NCBI GenBank assembly: GCA_001788495.1
Contig: MGCF01000014.1
Span: 1-45,326, forward strand
DNA: 45,326 nt
Source: Candidatus Rokubacteria bacterium RIFCSPLOWO2_02_FULL_73_56
GTDB taxonomy: Bacteria; Methylomirabilota; Methylomirabilia; Rokubacteriales; CSP1-6
Reading direction: 5' to 3'
This document shows, piece by piece, positions 18,066 through 27,457 of the stretch. Position 1 is the stretch's first letter. Each line of letters starts with the position of its first letter. The notes under the pieces were generated by a model. That model saw nothing but the letters and a program-made list of their open reading frames with translations. It did no database searches and was not told the DNA's origin. Position numbers and translations under genes: made by a program.

Positions 18066-18217
18066 GGCCGACCGAACCCGCCCGCGCGGCCGAACCCAGC
18101 TCACCGCCCCTACCGCTCCGCTCAGTACGTCGGCCTGTTTCGTTCGCTCGACGCCGAAGCAACCCCCAGAAGCAACAGGTCTCGGAGGGCCTCCGCTCCC
18201 CACCCGCGTCGCGGCAG
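18066..18217. other. Noncoding scar with second 17-base repeat
   Basis: 152 bases between the hydrolase remnant and the dienelactone hydrolase stop. The + strand copy of the 17-base repeat is at 18099-18115. The rest shows no recognisable protein in any frame and no convincing promoter or terminator. Confidence 0.5.
18099..18115 (-). repeat. 17-base dispersed repeat, copy 2
   Basis: Identical to 15646-15662. On the - strand its GTGAGC lies in frame with the hydrolase remnant: GTG, then about 13 codons, then GGCCACTTC (GHF). It again sits between unrelated sequence and a truncated gene end. Confidence 0.7.
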
Positions 18218-18892
18218 CTACGGGAGGTGCTGCCGGAAGAAGGCGAGCGTCCGCCTCCAGGCGTCCTCGGCGGCCGGCTTGTTGTAGGCGCCGGGCCGCT
18301 CGTCGTTGAAGAAGGCATGATCCACGCCCGGGTACACGTGGAACTCCGACCGCTTGCCCGCCTTCTTGATCGCCGCGTCGGTGTCGCGCGCGACCTGCGG
18401 CGTGACGTAGGCGTCGTTCCCGGCGAAGAGGCCCAGCACCGGGCCCGAGAGCTTCGAGTAGTCCGGCTTGACGTTCGGGTGGATGCCGTAGAAGTTCACG
18501 CAGGCGCCGATCGACGGGTTGAGCGTCGCGGCGAACAGCGCGAGCTGGCCGCCCATGCAGAAGCCGACCGCGCCGAGCTTCTTCGTCGACGAGTGGTCCA
18601 GCAGATAGCGGGCAGCGCCGCGCAGGTCCTTCTCGGCCTGGGCGATGTTGAGCGCCATGAAGAGCTTCTCCGCCGCGTCCGGCTCGGTCGCGATCTTGCC
18701 GTGGTACATGTCGGGCGCCAGCGCTGTGAAGCCCTCCGCGGCGAAGCGGTCGCACACGCTCTTGATGTGCCCGACGAGCCCCCACCACTCCTGGATGACG
18801 ACGACGCCGGGGCCCGCGCCGGCGGCGGGGGTCGCGAGATACGCGGACGTCCGGGTGCCGTTCGCCTGGAGCTCGACCATCTTGCCAGCCAT
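18218..18892 (-). CDS. Dienelactone hydrolase family protein
   Basis: 224 residues, the usual length for carboxymethylenebutenolidase-type hydrolases, which open lactones formed in chloroaromatic or related degradation. The triad is visible: nucleophile Cys in GFCMGGQ, Asp in FAGNDAYVTP and His in VDHAFFND. VVVIQEWWGLVGHIKSVCDR and PDMYHGKIA are family blocks. Substrate cannot be told from sequence. ATG at 18892 begins two bases after the stop of the CNNM protein; last gene of the - strand run from trxA. Confidence 0.9.
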   Translation of the reverse strand: MAGKMVELQANGTRTSAYLATPAAGAGPGVVVIQEWWGLVGHIKSVCDRFAAEGFTALAPDMYHGKIATEPDAAEKLFMALNIAQAEKDLRGAARYLLDHSSTKKLGAVGFCMGGQLALFAATLNPSIGACVNFYGIHPNVKPDYSKLSGPVLGLFAGNDAYVTPQVARDTDAAIKKAGKRSEFHVYPGVDHAFFNDERPGAYNKPAAEDAWRRTLAFFRQHLP

Positions 18893-18894
18893 CC

Positions 18895-20151
18895 TCAGGC
18901 ACCTCCTTGGTGCGTGCCGATGCCCGAGGTCGGCGCGATCTTGACCGCCGCGACGCGACGGACGTCGGCCTCCAGCACCGTGATCGTGTAGCCGGGGATC
19001 TGGAACTCCTCGCCCTTCCTGGGGATGCGGTGCACCGTCGCCAGCACGAGCCCCGCGACCGTCTCGTAGTCCTCCTTGGGGAGGTTCCAGTCGAGCGCCT
19101 CGTTCAGCTCGTCGATGTTCGTGCGCGCCAGCACCAGGAAGGTGCCGTCCGGCAGGCGCTCGACCGACGCCGGGGTGCGGTCGTGCTCGTCCTGGATCTC
19201 GCCGACGATCTCTTCCAGGACGTCCTCGAGCGTGACCACGCCGGTGGAGCCACCGTACTCGTCCACGACGACCGCCATGTGGGTCCGGGCGCGCTGCATC
19301 TCGCGGAGCAGGTCGTCGATGCGCTTGGTCTCCGGCACATAGTACGGTGCCCGCGCGAGCTCGCCCAGGGTCGCCGCCTGCGCGCCGCGGCTCAGCAGGT
19401 CCATCGCGGCCACGACGCCGACGATGTCCGTCTCCCTCTGCCGGTACACCGGGATGCGCGAGAACCCGCGCTCGTGGATCACCCCGATCGCCTCCTGTGG
19501 CGTGGCCGTCTCGGGGAGCATCGTGACCTCGACGAGCGGCACCATCACCTCGCGCACCGTCGTGTCGCCGAGGTCGAAGATCTTGTCGATCATCTCCGCT
19601 TCCTGCGTCGTCACGTCGGCCTCGCCGGGCTCGAGCTGGAGCAGGGCCTTCAGCTCCTCGCGCGAGACGAAGGCGCGAGTGTCGGGTTCGTGCCCACCGA
19701 AGAGCCGCAGGGAGGCGCTGACGACGAGCCGGGCGACCGCGACGAACGGGCCCAGCAGAACGGCGGCCCACGTGAGCGGCCAGTAGAGGCGGAGGATCAG
19801 GCTCGTGGCCCACTCGCGCGCGACCGCCTTCGGGATGATCTCCCCGAACACCAGCATCACGGGCGTGAGCACCGCGGTGACGAGGAGCGGGGCCCACTTC
19901 CCGACGACGGGCAGGAGGCTCCACGTCGCGGTGGACGAGGCGACGATGTGGGCGATGGTGACGCCCATCATCGCGGTGGAGAGCGTCCGCTCGGGCTGGC
20001 GGAAGGCCTCGAGGTACCGCGCGGCAGTCCGGCTGCCGGCCTCGGCCGCGTGGCGCAGCCGCAGGCGGTTCGCCGCGATGAACGCCATCTCGGCGGCCGA
20101 GAAGAACATCGTCGCGAGCAGGCACGCCGCGGCGAGCCAGAGCAGTGTCAC
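18895..20151 (-). CDS. CNNM/CBS-domain membrane protein (CorC/HlyC family), second copy
   Basis: 418 residues. The N-terminal CNNM (DUF21) domain of about 190 residues has three to four membrane helices (LLWLAAACLLATMFFSAAEM; PVMLVFGEIIPKAVAREWAT). Two CBS domains follow (REVMVPLVEVTMLPETATPQ; HMAVVVDEYGGSTGVVTLED) and a C-terminal CorC/HlyC transporter-associated domain. Relatives act in magnesium/cobalt or sodium-coupled magnesium export. Its start overlaps the stop of its paralogue (ATGA/GTGA at 20148-20151), so the pair probably makes a heteromeric complex. The older name haemolysin is misleading. Confidence 0.92.
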   Translation of the reverse strand: MTLLWLAAACLLATMFFSAAEMAFIAANRLRLRHAAEAGSRTAARYLEAFRQPERTLSTAMMGVTIAHIVASSTATWSLLPVVGKWAPLLVTAVLTPVMLVFGEIIPKAVAREWATSLILRLYWPLTWAAVLLGPFVAVARLVVSASLRLFGGHEPDTRAFVSREELKALLQLEPGEADVTTQEAEMIDKIFDLGDTTVREVMVPLVEVTMLPETATPQEAIGVIHERGFSRIPVYRQRETDIVGVVAAMDLLSRGAQAATLGELARAPYYVPETKRIDDLLREMQRARTHMAVVVDEYGGSTGVVTLEDVLEEIVGEIQDEHDRTPASVERLPDGTFLVLARTNIDELNEALDWNLPKEDYETVAGLVLATVHRIPRKGEEFQIPGYTITVLEADVRRVAAVKIAPTSGIGTHQGGA

Positions 20152-21422
20152 GCCGCCACCTCCTCGGACGCGGGCCGACGCAGCGCGACGAGGACCTCGA
20201 CGATCCGCGTGCGTTCCACCTTCTCGACCGTCACGGACAGCTCGGGCGTCTCGACCCGTTCGGCCTTGCGCGGCACGCGGCCGAAGAGGTCGAGCACCCA
20301 GCCGCCGACGGTGTCGTAGGCCTCGTTCGAGAGCCGGAGGCCCGTGGCCGCGTTCAGCTCGTCGATCGGGAGTTTGCCCGCCACGCGGAAGGTCGTCGCG
20401 TCCACCCGCTGGAGGAGCCGCTCGGGCTCGTCGAACTCGTCCTGGATCTCGCCGACCAGCTCCTCGAGCAGGTCCTCGAGCGAGACCAGGCCGGCCGTCC
20501 CGCCGTACTCGTCCACGACGATCGCCAGATGGAGCTTCTTGGCCTGGAACTCCTGGAGCAGCGCGTCGGCGCGCTTGGACTCGGGCACGAAGTAGGGCGG
20601 GTGGAGGTGCGCGCGCAGGTCGAAGCCCGCGGGCAGGCCGGCCACGTGCGGGAGCAGATCCTTGGTGTAGAGGATGCCGATGATGACGTCCAGCGAGCCC
20701 TCGTACACGGGGACGCGCGAGTGCAGGTGCTCGCGGAGCGCGGGGAGGATCTCGTCCGCAGGGCTCTCGACGTCGAGGCAGAACATGTCGGTGCGCGGCA
20801 CCATCACGGACCGCACGAGCGTGTCCTCCAGCTCGAAGACCTTGTGGATCATCTCGCGCTCCTCGCGCTCGACGACCCCCTCGCTGGCGCCCACGTCCAC
20901 GAGCGTCCGCAGCTCCTCCTCGGTGAGCTCGGGGCCCTCCTTCCGCTCGTGGCCGGCGAGCCGCACGGTGAGCGCGGTGAGGCCACCGAGGGCCAGGCGC
21001 ACGGGCGCCAGCAGGGTGCCGAGCCAGCCCACCGGGCGGTGCACGAACGCCAGGAAGCGCTCGGGGTACTTCACCGCGAGCGTCATCGGCAGCACCTCGC
21101 CGAAGGTGGTGAGGATCAGGATGGTCCCGATGATCTGCACGGCGAGGCCGAGGCGGTGGCCGAACACGTCGTCGGCGACGTCGGCGGCGAGCGCCGAGGC
21201 GCTGATGTTGATGAGCGTGATCGCCACGAGCAGCGTGACGAGCAGATCGTGCGGGCGGTCGATCAGCTTCTCGGGCGCCGTGTCGCCCGCCTGGCGCTGC
21301 GCGACGCGCCGGAGCCGCGCGCGTCCGAGCGAGAAATACGCCGCCTCCGCGCCCGTGAGGATCGCCGAGCAGACGAGGAGCGCCCCGAGGACGAGCAGGC
21401 GGGCGAGGACGCCGTCAGACAC
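20148..21422 (-). CDS. CNNM/CBS-domain membrane protein (CorC/HlyC family), first copy
   Basis: 424 residues with the same plan as its downstream paralogue: CNNM membrane domain ([40 protein letters not shown]), CBS pair ([40 protein letters not shown]) and CorC/HlyC domain. The GTG start at 21422 overlaps the end of thiL by eight bases. Identity to the second copy is limited outside the CBS motifs, so the duplication is old. Confidence 0.92.
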   Translation of the reverse strand: MSDGVLARLLVLGALLVCSAILTGAEAAYFSLGRARLRRVAQRQAGDTAPEKLIDRPHDLLVTLLVAITLINISASALAADVADDVFGHRLGLAVQIIGTILILTTFGEVLPMTLAVKYPERFLAFVHRPVGWLGTLLAPVRLALGGLTALTVRLAGHERKEGPELTEEELRTLVDVGASEGVVEREEREMIHKVFELEDTLVRSVMVPRTDMFCLDVESPADEILPALREHLHSRVPVYEGSLDVIIGILYTKDLLPHVAGLPAGFDLRAHLHPPYFVPESKRADALLQEFQAKKLHLAIVVDEYGGTAGLVSLEDLLEELVGEIQDEFDEPERLLQRVDATTFRVAGKLPIDELNAATGLRLSNEAYDTVGGWVLDLFGRVPRKAERVETPELSVTVEKVERTRIVEVLVALRRPASEEVAA

Positions 21423-22436
21423 GCGCGCGCCCCGTCACGAAGTGCTCGAAGCCGGGGCCGACCGCGACCTCGCGCCCCGCGGCGTCTGTCCAGTGGAGGC
21501 CGGTGCCCGCGGCGGCGATCTCGCCGACCGCGCTGAGCGGCGTGCCCGTGGCGGTCTCGAGCCCCGCGGCCAGGCGCGCGTAGGCGTCCGGCGCGCACGT
21601 GAGCAGGAGCTCGTAGTCCTCCCCGCCGCTGGTGGCCCAGGCGAGCGCGTCGCGCCCGAGGGCCGCGGCGGCGGCGCGCGCGCTCACGCCCACGGGCACG
21701 CGCGGCAGGTCGACGCGCGCGCCCACGCGGCTCTCCTCGACGACGTGGCCGAGGTCGGTGGCGAGGCCGTCGGAGAGGTCGATCATCGCCGTCACGCCGC
21801 CGGCCGCCGCGAGCCACTGCCCCTCGCGGACGCGGGGCAGGGGTCGGAGGTGCGCCCCGGTGGCGTCCTCACGCGCCTCCGCGGTGAGGCCGCGGGCCGC
21901 GTCCGGGTGCTCGAGGAGCGCCAGGCCCGCCGCCGAGCGCCCCAGGGCGCCCGTGACCGCGACCACGTCGCCGGGACGCGCCGTGGACCGCAGCAGCGGC
22001 GGCCGCCCGGTCTCGCCGAGGACCGTGACGTTGACGGCCCAGCCGTGCGGCGACGCGGCGGTGTCGCCGCCGACGACCGCGACGCCGTGCTCCGCGGCGA
22101 GCGCGAGGGCGCCGGCCCAGAACGCCTCGACCTCGTCGGTCGTCACGTCCTCCGGGCAGGCGAGGGCGACGAGCGCCCAGCGGGGGCGACCGCCCATCGA
22201 GGCGATGTCGGAGAGGTTCACGGCGAGCGCCTTCCAGCCCACGTCGCGCGGGCGCGCGTAGCGGCGACGGAAGTGCACGTCCTCGAGCAGCAGGTCGGTC
22301 GTCGCGAGCAGCGAGGCGCCCACGCTCGGCTCGAGCACGGCGCAGTCGTCGCCGATCCCGACGCGGACGCCGGCCGGCGCCGGCGCGGCCCGGCGGATGA
22401 GCTCGATCAGCGCGCGCTCGGTCGGCCGGCCCGGGC

Positions 22437-22440
<4 letters not shown>
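21415..22440 (-). CDS. thiL: Thiamine-monophosphate kinase
   Basis: Phosphorylates thiamine monophosphate to the cofactor thiamine diphosphate; 341 residues (usual 320-340). The PurM-like ATP-binding fold shows [45 protein letters not shown] and [14 protein letters not shown] at 22440 overlaps the trpG stop by four bases and gives the family-typical short leader before ALIELIRR. Its place among tryptophan genes is unusual and suggests operon packing rather than a pathway link. Confidence 0.94.
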
Positions 22441-23005
<565 letters not shown>

Positions 23006-23009
<4 letters not shown>

Positions 23010-24460
23010 CGCCGTCCGCCCCCCGACGCCATCCGGAGCGCCAGCACCATGCCGCGCGCCTTCGAGACGGTCTCGAGCCACTCGGTCTTCGGATCCGAGT
23101 CGGCGACGATGCCGGCGCCCACCTGGACCGACGCGCGCCGGCCGTGACAGACGACGGTCCGGATCGTGATGCAGGAGTCGAGGTTGCCCGAGTACGAGAC
23201 GTAGCCGACGGCGCCGCCGTAGGGCCCGCGCTGCGTCGGCTCGAGCTCGTCGATGATCTCCATCGCGCGGATCTTGGGGGCGCCGGTGAGCGTGCCGGCG
23301 GGGAAGCACGCCTGGAGCACGTCGAGCGCGTCGGTGCCCGCCCGGCGCGTGCCCGTCACGTGGCTCACGAGGTGCATGACGTGCGAGTAGCGCTCGACCG
23401 CCAGGAACTCGGTCACCCTGACCGAGCCGAGCTCGGACACGCGCCCCACGTCGTTGCGCCCGAGGTCCACGAGCATCACGTGCTCGGCGCGCTCCTTCGG
23501 GTCGGCCTTGAGCGCGGCCTCGATCTCGCGGTCCTCCGCCTCCGTGGCGCCGCGGGGGTGCGTGCCCGCGATCGGCCGGAGGTCCACGCGGTCGCCCTCG
23601 ACGCGCACGAGCACCTCGGGCGAGGAGCCGACGATCGTGGTCTTGCCGAGCCGGAGGAAGAAGAGGTACGGGGAGGGGTTGATGGTCCGGAGCGCGCGGT
23701 AGACCGTGAACGGGTCGGCCGTGAGCCGGCAGTCGAGCCGGCGCGAGAGGACGATCTGGTAGGCGTCGCCCGCGGCGATGTACTCCTTGGCGCGGCGCAC
23801 CGCCTCCGTGAACTCCGCCTCGCTCACCGTGGTGGTGAACCCCTCCTCGCCCTGGGCGAGGAGCGCCGCCGGCGGCGCGAGGTGGAGCGGCGCCGGGGCG
23901 CGCGCCGGGCGCGAGAGCTTCGCGATCGTCATGCCGATGCGCACGGCGGCCCGGTCGTAGGCGCGGTCGAGCGCCGCGGGGTCGTGGCGGTCGATGGCCG
24001 CGTTGGCGATCACGAGGAGCCGATGGCGCAGGTTGTCGAAGACGAGCAGCGTGTCGGTGAAGAGGAACACGGCGTCCGGCAGGCCGAGGTCATCCCGGGT
24101 CGTGCGCGGCAGCCGCTCCATGTGGTGGACCATGTCGTGCGCCAGGTAGCCGACGGCGCCGCCCTGGAAGCGCGGCAGGCCGGGCACCGGCACCGGCTGG
24201 AACTGGCGCAGCAGCTCCCGGACGGCGTCGAGCGGGCTGCCGTCGGGAAGGCGCTCGGTCCGTCCGCCCCGCTTGAGCGTGATGCGGCCGTTCTTGCCCG
24301 TCAGCACCATGAGCGGGTCGGCGCCGAGGAACGAGTAGCGCGCCCAGACCTCGCCGCCCTCGACCGACTCGAGCAGGAACGAGTAAGGGCCCGGTCGCAG
24401 GCGCAGGTAGGCGGAGAGCGGCGTGTCGAGGTCGGCGGGGAGCTCGGCGAAGACGGGCAC
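23006..24460 (-). CDS. trpE: Anthranilate synthase component I
   Basis: 484 residues from GTG at 24460; makes anthranilate from chorismate. The tryptophan feedback site motif [10 protein letters not shown] is near residue 30, and the catalytic domain has [40 protein letters not shown] and [19 protein letters not shown]. Family-like sequence (PSLSPSREEFRHLAGQGNL) continues for about 20 codons upstream of 24460, but no ATG, GTG or TTG exists between the trxA stop and 24460. Either GTG 24460 (AGGGG seven bases ahead) is used, giving a short N-terminus, or a rare ATC/ATA codon near 24520-24526 is used. Confidence 0.9.
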
Positions 24461-24562
24461 AAGGTTCCCCTGCCCCGCGAGATGCCGGAACTCCTCGCGG
24501 CTCGGTGAGAGCGACGGGATGCCTATGCCGGAGGTACTGATGCGGTCCCCGCCGGGGGCAGG

Positions 24563-24892
24563 TCAGTCGAGCGCGTCGAGCTTCTCTTTGATCTTCGCCC
24601 GGGGCACCGCGCCGATGACCTGGCCGGCGACCTTGCCCTGTTTCACGAAGAGGATCGTCGGGATCGAGCGGATCCCGTACCGGGCGGCGAGCCCGGGGTT
24701 CTCGTCCACGTTGACCTTGGCGAGCGTCACGCGACCCCGGGAGTCCCTGGCGAGCTCCTCGAGGACCGGGGCGACGGCCCGGCAGGGCCCGCACCACTCG
24801 GCCCAGAAGTCCACCATCATCACGCCGGTCTGGGCGGCGAGGGCCTCGTCGAAGTTCTGCTCGGTCAGGTGGACAGTCGTGGCGTCAGCCAT
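24563..24892 (-). CDS. trxA: Thioredoxin
   Basis: 109 residues, the standard length. The redox motif WCGPC (Cys34, Cys37) lies in VDFWAEWCGPC, followed by VNVDENPGLAARYGIRSIPT with the conserved cis-Pro. ATG at 24892 is preceded by AGGAG nine bases ahead. First gene of the - strand run trxA-trpE-trpG-thiL-CNNM-CNNM-hydrolase; the 102-base gap to trpE GTG is the loosest join in that run. Confidence 0.95.
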   Translation of the reverse strand: MADATTVHLTEQNFDEALAAQTGVMMVDFWAEWCGPCRAVAPVLEELARDSRGRVTLAKVNVDENPGLAARYGIRSIPTILFVKQGKVAGQVIGAVPRAKIKEKLDALD

Positions 24893-24926
24893 GTCGAGGC
24901 TCTCCTGGGAGAAAAAGTCAACTCCT

Positions 24927-24955
24927 ACGCTAACATGCCGGCGTCCCGGGCGCAA
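24927..24955 (-). promoter_or_regulatory. Candidate promoter for trxA
   Basis: On the - strand, TTGCGC (24955-24950), a 17-base spacer and TAGCGT (24932-24927) with an extended -10 TG one base ahead. Predicted start near 24920, giving a leader of about 28 bases with the AGGAG site. The hexamers are only moderate matches to the housekeeping consensus. Confidence 0.4.
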
Positions 24956-24973
24956 CGCCCGCGGTCGAATAGC

Positions 24974-25005
24974 TTGACAGTCTGACACCGACCGCATGCT
25001 ACAGT
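24974..25005 (+). promoter_or_regulatory. Candidate promoter for the sigma-54 regulator
   Basis: Perfect -35 TTGACA (24974-24979) and TACAGT (25000-25005) preceded by TG one base earlier, an extended -10 element. The 20-base spacer is longer than ideal, though extended -10 sites tolerate this. Transcription would begin near 25012, close to the ATG at 25019, leaving a very short leader. Confidence 0.4.
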
Positions 25006-25018
25006 GTCCGGGAGTCAC

Positions 25019-26371
25019 ATGGAAGCCGCGAAAATCCTTGTCGTCGACGACGAACCCTCGATCCTGAGGCTCCTCCGGGAGGCTCTGACCCAGTGGGGCT
25101 ACCAGGTGACCACGGCGAGCAACGCGAAAGAGGGCCTCGAGGCACTCCGTACGGAGCTCTACGACGCCGCGATCACCGACATCCGCATGCCCGACATGGG
25201 TGGCCTCGAGCTCCTCAAGGAGCTCAAGAAGCACGACGACTCCATCGAGGTCATCGTCATGACCGGCTATCCGACGATCGCCTCGGCGGTCGAGGCGCTC
25301 AAGGAGGGGGCGTACGACTACCTCTCCAAGCCCCTGATCCTCGACGAGCTGCGCCACCTCATGGCCCGCGTGACCGAGCGCAAGTTCCTCAAGGGCGAGG
25401 TGCAGTCGCTCCGGGCGCGCCTGGGCGAGGAGCTGACGGTCAACGAGCTCGTCGGCAACTCCGTGCCCATGCAGCGGGTGAAGGAGATCATCGGCAAGGT
25501 GGCCGGCACCGACTCACCGGTGCTCATCGAGGGCGAGAGCGGCACGGGCAAGGAGCTGGTGGCCGCCGCGATCCACCGCCTGTCCTCGCGCGCCAAAGGG
25601 CCGTTCATGCCCGTCAACTGCAGCGCGATCCCCGAGGACCTGCTCGAGTCCGAGTTCTTCGGCCACGTGCGCGGCGCCTTCTCGGGCGCGGTCTCCGACG
25701 CGCTCGGCCTGTTCCGCGGGGCCAACGAGGGCACGATCTTCCTCGACGAGATCGCGGAGCTCTCGCCCCCGCTCCAGGTGAAGCTCCTGCGGGTGCTGCA
25801 GGAGATGCAGGTCCGTCCGGTCGGCTCCACCAAGGCCTACCCGGTGGACGTGCGCGTGATCGCCGCCACCAACCGCGACCTCGACCGCACGATCGCCGAG
25901 GGCCGCTTCCGCCAGGACCTCTACTACCGCCTCAACGTCGTGCGCGTGAGCCTGCCGCCGCTCCGGGCGCGGCACGAGGACATCCCCTCCCTCGTGAACC
26001 ACTTCATGCGCCGATTCAACCGCCGCTTCCACCGTGACGTCCGGGGCATCGCCCCCGACGCGCTCGCCGCGCTCGACGCCTACGACTTCCCCGGCAACGT
26101 CCGCGAGCTCGAGAACCTGATCGAGCGCGCATACGCGATGGGCGCGCGCGAGCAGATCGCGCTCGCCGACCTGCCGACCCTCACCCGGAGCGTGGCGACG
26201 CCCGGCGCCACGGCCACCAGCGGCGCGATCCCACAGCTGGCCGACGTCGAGAGGGAGCTGATCCTGCGCGCGCTCGCCTTCTACCGCGAGGACAAGGAGG
26301 CCGCTGCCAAGGCGCTGGGCATTTCCCGGCGCACGATCTACCGGCGCCTCAAGGAGTACGGCGTCCTCTGA
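25019..26371 (+). CDS. NtrC-family sigma-54-dependent response regulator
   Basis: 450 residues. Receiver domain (1-120): acidic pair Asp10/Asp11, phospho-acceptor Asp54 in ITDIRMPD, Lys104 in YLSKP. AAA+ domain (about 145-380): Walker A GESGTGKE at 172-179, GAFSGA at 219-224, Walker B FLDEI at 241-245. The GAFTGA loop that contacts sigma-54 has Ser for Thr, keeping the hydroxyl. The C-terminal Fis-type helix-turn-helix is AAAKALGISRRTIYRRLKEY. ATG at 25019 with GGGAG ahead is preferred over GTG 25004. No sensor kinase is adjacent, so it is an orphan regulator. The next gene's upstream DNA carries sigma-54-type promoters. Confidence 0.95.
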   Translation: MEAAKILVVDDEPSILRLLREALTQWGYQVTTASNAKEGLEALRTELYDAAITDIRMPDMGGLELLKELKKHDDSIEVIVMTGYPTIASAVEALKEGAYDYLSKPLILDELRHLMARVTERKFLKGEVQSLRARLGEELTVNELVGNSVPMQRVKEIIGKVAGTDSPVLIEGESGTGKELVAAAIHRLSSRAKGPFMPVNCSAIPEDLLESEFFGHVRGAFSGAVSDALGLFRGANEGTIFLDEIAELSPPLQVKLLRVLQEMQVRPVGSTKAYPVDVRVIAATNRDLDRTIAEGRFRQDLYYRLNVVRVSLPPLRARHEDIPSLVNHFMRRFNRRFHRDVRGIAPDALAALDAYDFPGNVRELENLIERAYAMGAREQIALADLPTLTRSVATPGATATSGAIPQLADVERELILRALAFYREDKEAAAKALGISRRTIYRRLKEYGVL

Positions 26372-26375
26372 TAGA

Positions 26376-26396
26376 TCGGCACTGAGTATCTGCCGA
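26376..26396. promoter_or_regulatory. Inverted repeat, possible activator site
   Basis: TCGGCA-N9-TGCCGA, perfect, five bases after the regulator stop. Its centre (26386) is about 95 bases upstream of the start predicted from the second sigma-54 element, a normal enhancer distance, but would be only about 39 bases upstream of the first. It could instead be a weak stem-loop; there is no T-run. Confidence 0.4.
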
Positions 26397-26397
26397 A

Positions 26398-26413
26398 CTG
26401 GCACAAATTCAGC
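26398..26413 (+). promoter_or_regulatory. Sigma-54-type promoter element 1
   Basis: CTGGCAC at 26398-26404 is a perfect -24 block, and GC at 26412-26413 is placed exactly ten bases after the GG, as the -24/-12 rule requires. The -12 flanks (CAGCC) are poor. Predicted start near 26425, giving a 61-base leader to the FIST gene. Confidence 0.45.
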
Positions 26414-26454
26414 CCTCCCAGGAAGTCCACCGCTGTAATTTCAGGTACTTAGAG

Positions 26455-26471
26455 TTGGCATCGCGACTGCA
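26455..26471 (+). promoter_or_regulatory. Sigma-54-type promoter element 2
   Basis: TTGGCAT-CGCGAC-TGCA: GG at 26457-26458 and GC at 26469-26470 with the obligatory ten bases between them, and both blocks close to TTGGCAC/TTGCA. Predicted start near 26482, only a few bases before the ATG at 26486, so the message would be nearly leaderless. Confidence 0.5.
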
Positions 26472-26485
26472 TTTCCCGGAAGGTC

Positions 26486-27439
26486 ATGATCGAGCAGACA
26501 GCGCTCACCGCCGCGGAGCTCGCAACCGGAAGAGTCCTCAGGGTCGGGGTCGGCTTCTCCTCGCATCCGGACACCATCTGGGCGGCCGTCCGCGCGACCG
26601 CCATGGCTCGCACGGGCCTCCACGGCGCGACGCCCGATCTGGTCCTCCTGGTGACCGCGGGCGTGCCGACGCAGGACGCAGTCCCCATGATCCGCGGCGC
26701 GCTCGGCGCGGTCGGCGTGGCCGGCGGCTCGACCACGGCGATTCTCACGCACAACGGCGCCGTGGGCGCGGGGGCCCTGGTCGTCTGCCTGGCCAACAGC
26801 GAGGGCGCCGTGAGCGGCGTCGCCGCCGCCCCGGGCCGCAACCTCGCCGAGGCGAGCCAGGGGATCGCCCGTCTCATCCTCGCGGGCTGGCCGTTCAGGA
26901 TGCGCTATCCGCGCGGCCTCGGGCTCGCCTTCGTCCGGCCCGGCCTCGGCGCGCCGGCCGAGCAGTTCCTGGCGCCGTGGCGCGTGCTGATGGGCCCGAA
27001 GATGCGCACCGTCTGCAGCGTGCTCTCCGCGCCGATGGTCTACGGCACAGCGCCCGCGGAACCCATCGCGAGCGCCGCCTGCCTCGAGGCGAACTACTCG
27101 ACGGGCCTCGGCTACGCCGAAGGCTTCGCGGCGAGCGAGACGCTCCCTGATCGCGACGCGCTCGTCCAGGGGGCGGTCGACGCGGCGGCCGCCGCGCTCA
27201 AGCGCCTCGAGGGGGACGCCGCGCGGCTCGTGCTCGTCATCGAGTCGAGCGCGCGCCACCGGGCCCTCGGCTCGGCCGCGAGCAAGGAGTGGGCGGCGAT
27301 CCGCAACGAGGTGGATCCGCGCACGCCCTGCGTCGGCTGGCTGTGCGAGGAGGTGGCGGCCTACGGGCGGGGCGTGCGTCCGGTGGACGCCCACGGCTCG
27401 CTCGTCGTCGTCGCCCTCGGCGACGCCCCGCAGAAGTAG
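26486..27439 (+). CDS. FIST-domain sensory protein
   Basis: 317 residues with FIST N- and C-domains, thought to bind small ligands such as amino acids in signalling proteins. Visible blocks: RVGVGFSSHPDTIWAAVRAT, VTAGVPTQDAVPMIRGALG, GSTTAILTHNGAVGAGALVV, and the C-domain PCVGWLCEEVAAYGRGVRPV with ESSARHRALGSAAS. No membrane segment and no output domain, so it would act as a stand-alone binding module. It lies just after the sigma-54 regulator, behind sigma-54-type promoter matches. GGAAGG at 26478-26483 is its ribosome-binding site. Confidence 0.88.
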   Translation: MIEQTALTAAELATGRVLRVGVGFSSHPDTIWAAVRATAMARTGLHGATPDLVLLVTAGVPTQDAVPMIRGALGAVGVAGGSTTAILTHNGAVGAGALVVCLANSEGAVSGVAAAPGRNLAEASQGIARLILAGWPFRMRYPRGLGLAFVRPGLGAPAEQFLAPWRVLMGPKMRTVCSVLSAPMVYGTAPAEPIASAACLEANYSTGLGYAEGFAASETLPDRDALVQGAVDAAAAALKRLEGDAARLVLVIESSARHRALGSAASKEWAAIRNEVDPRTPCVGWLCEEVAAYGRGVRPVDAHGSLVVVALGDAPQK

Positions 27440-27457
27440 GCCGCGCTCCTCGCCTCG

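Noticed and set aside
18893-20125. A frame reading through from the CNNM region into the dienelactone hydrolase as a fusion
   Set aside because: The upstream part is in the wrong frame for CNNM and has no family similarity; the hydrolase has its own ATG at 18892.
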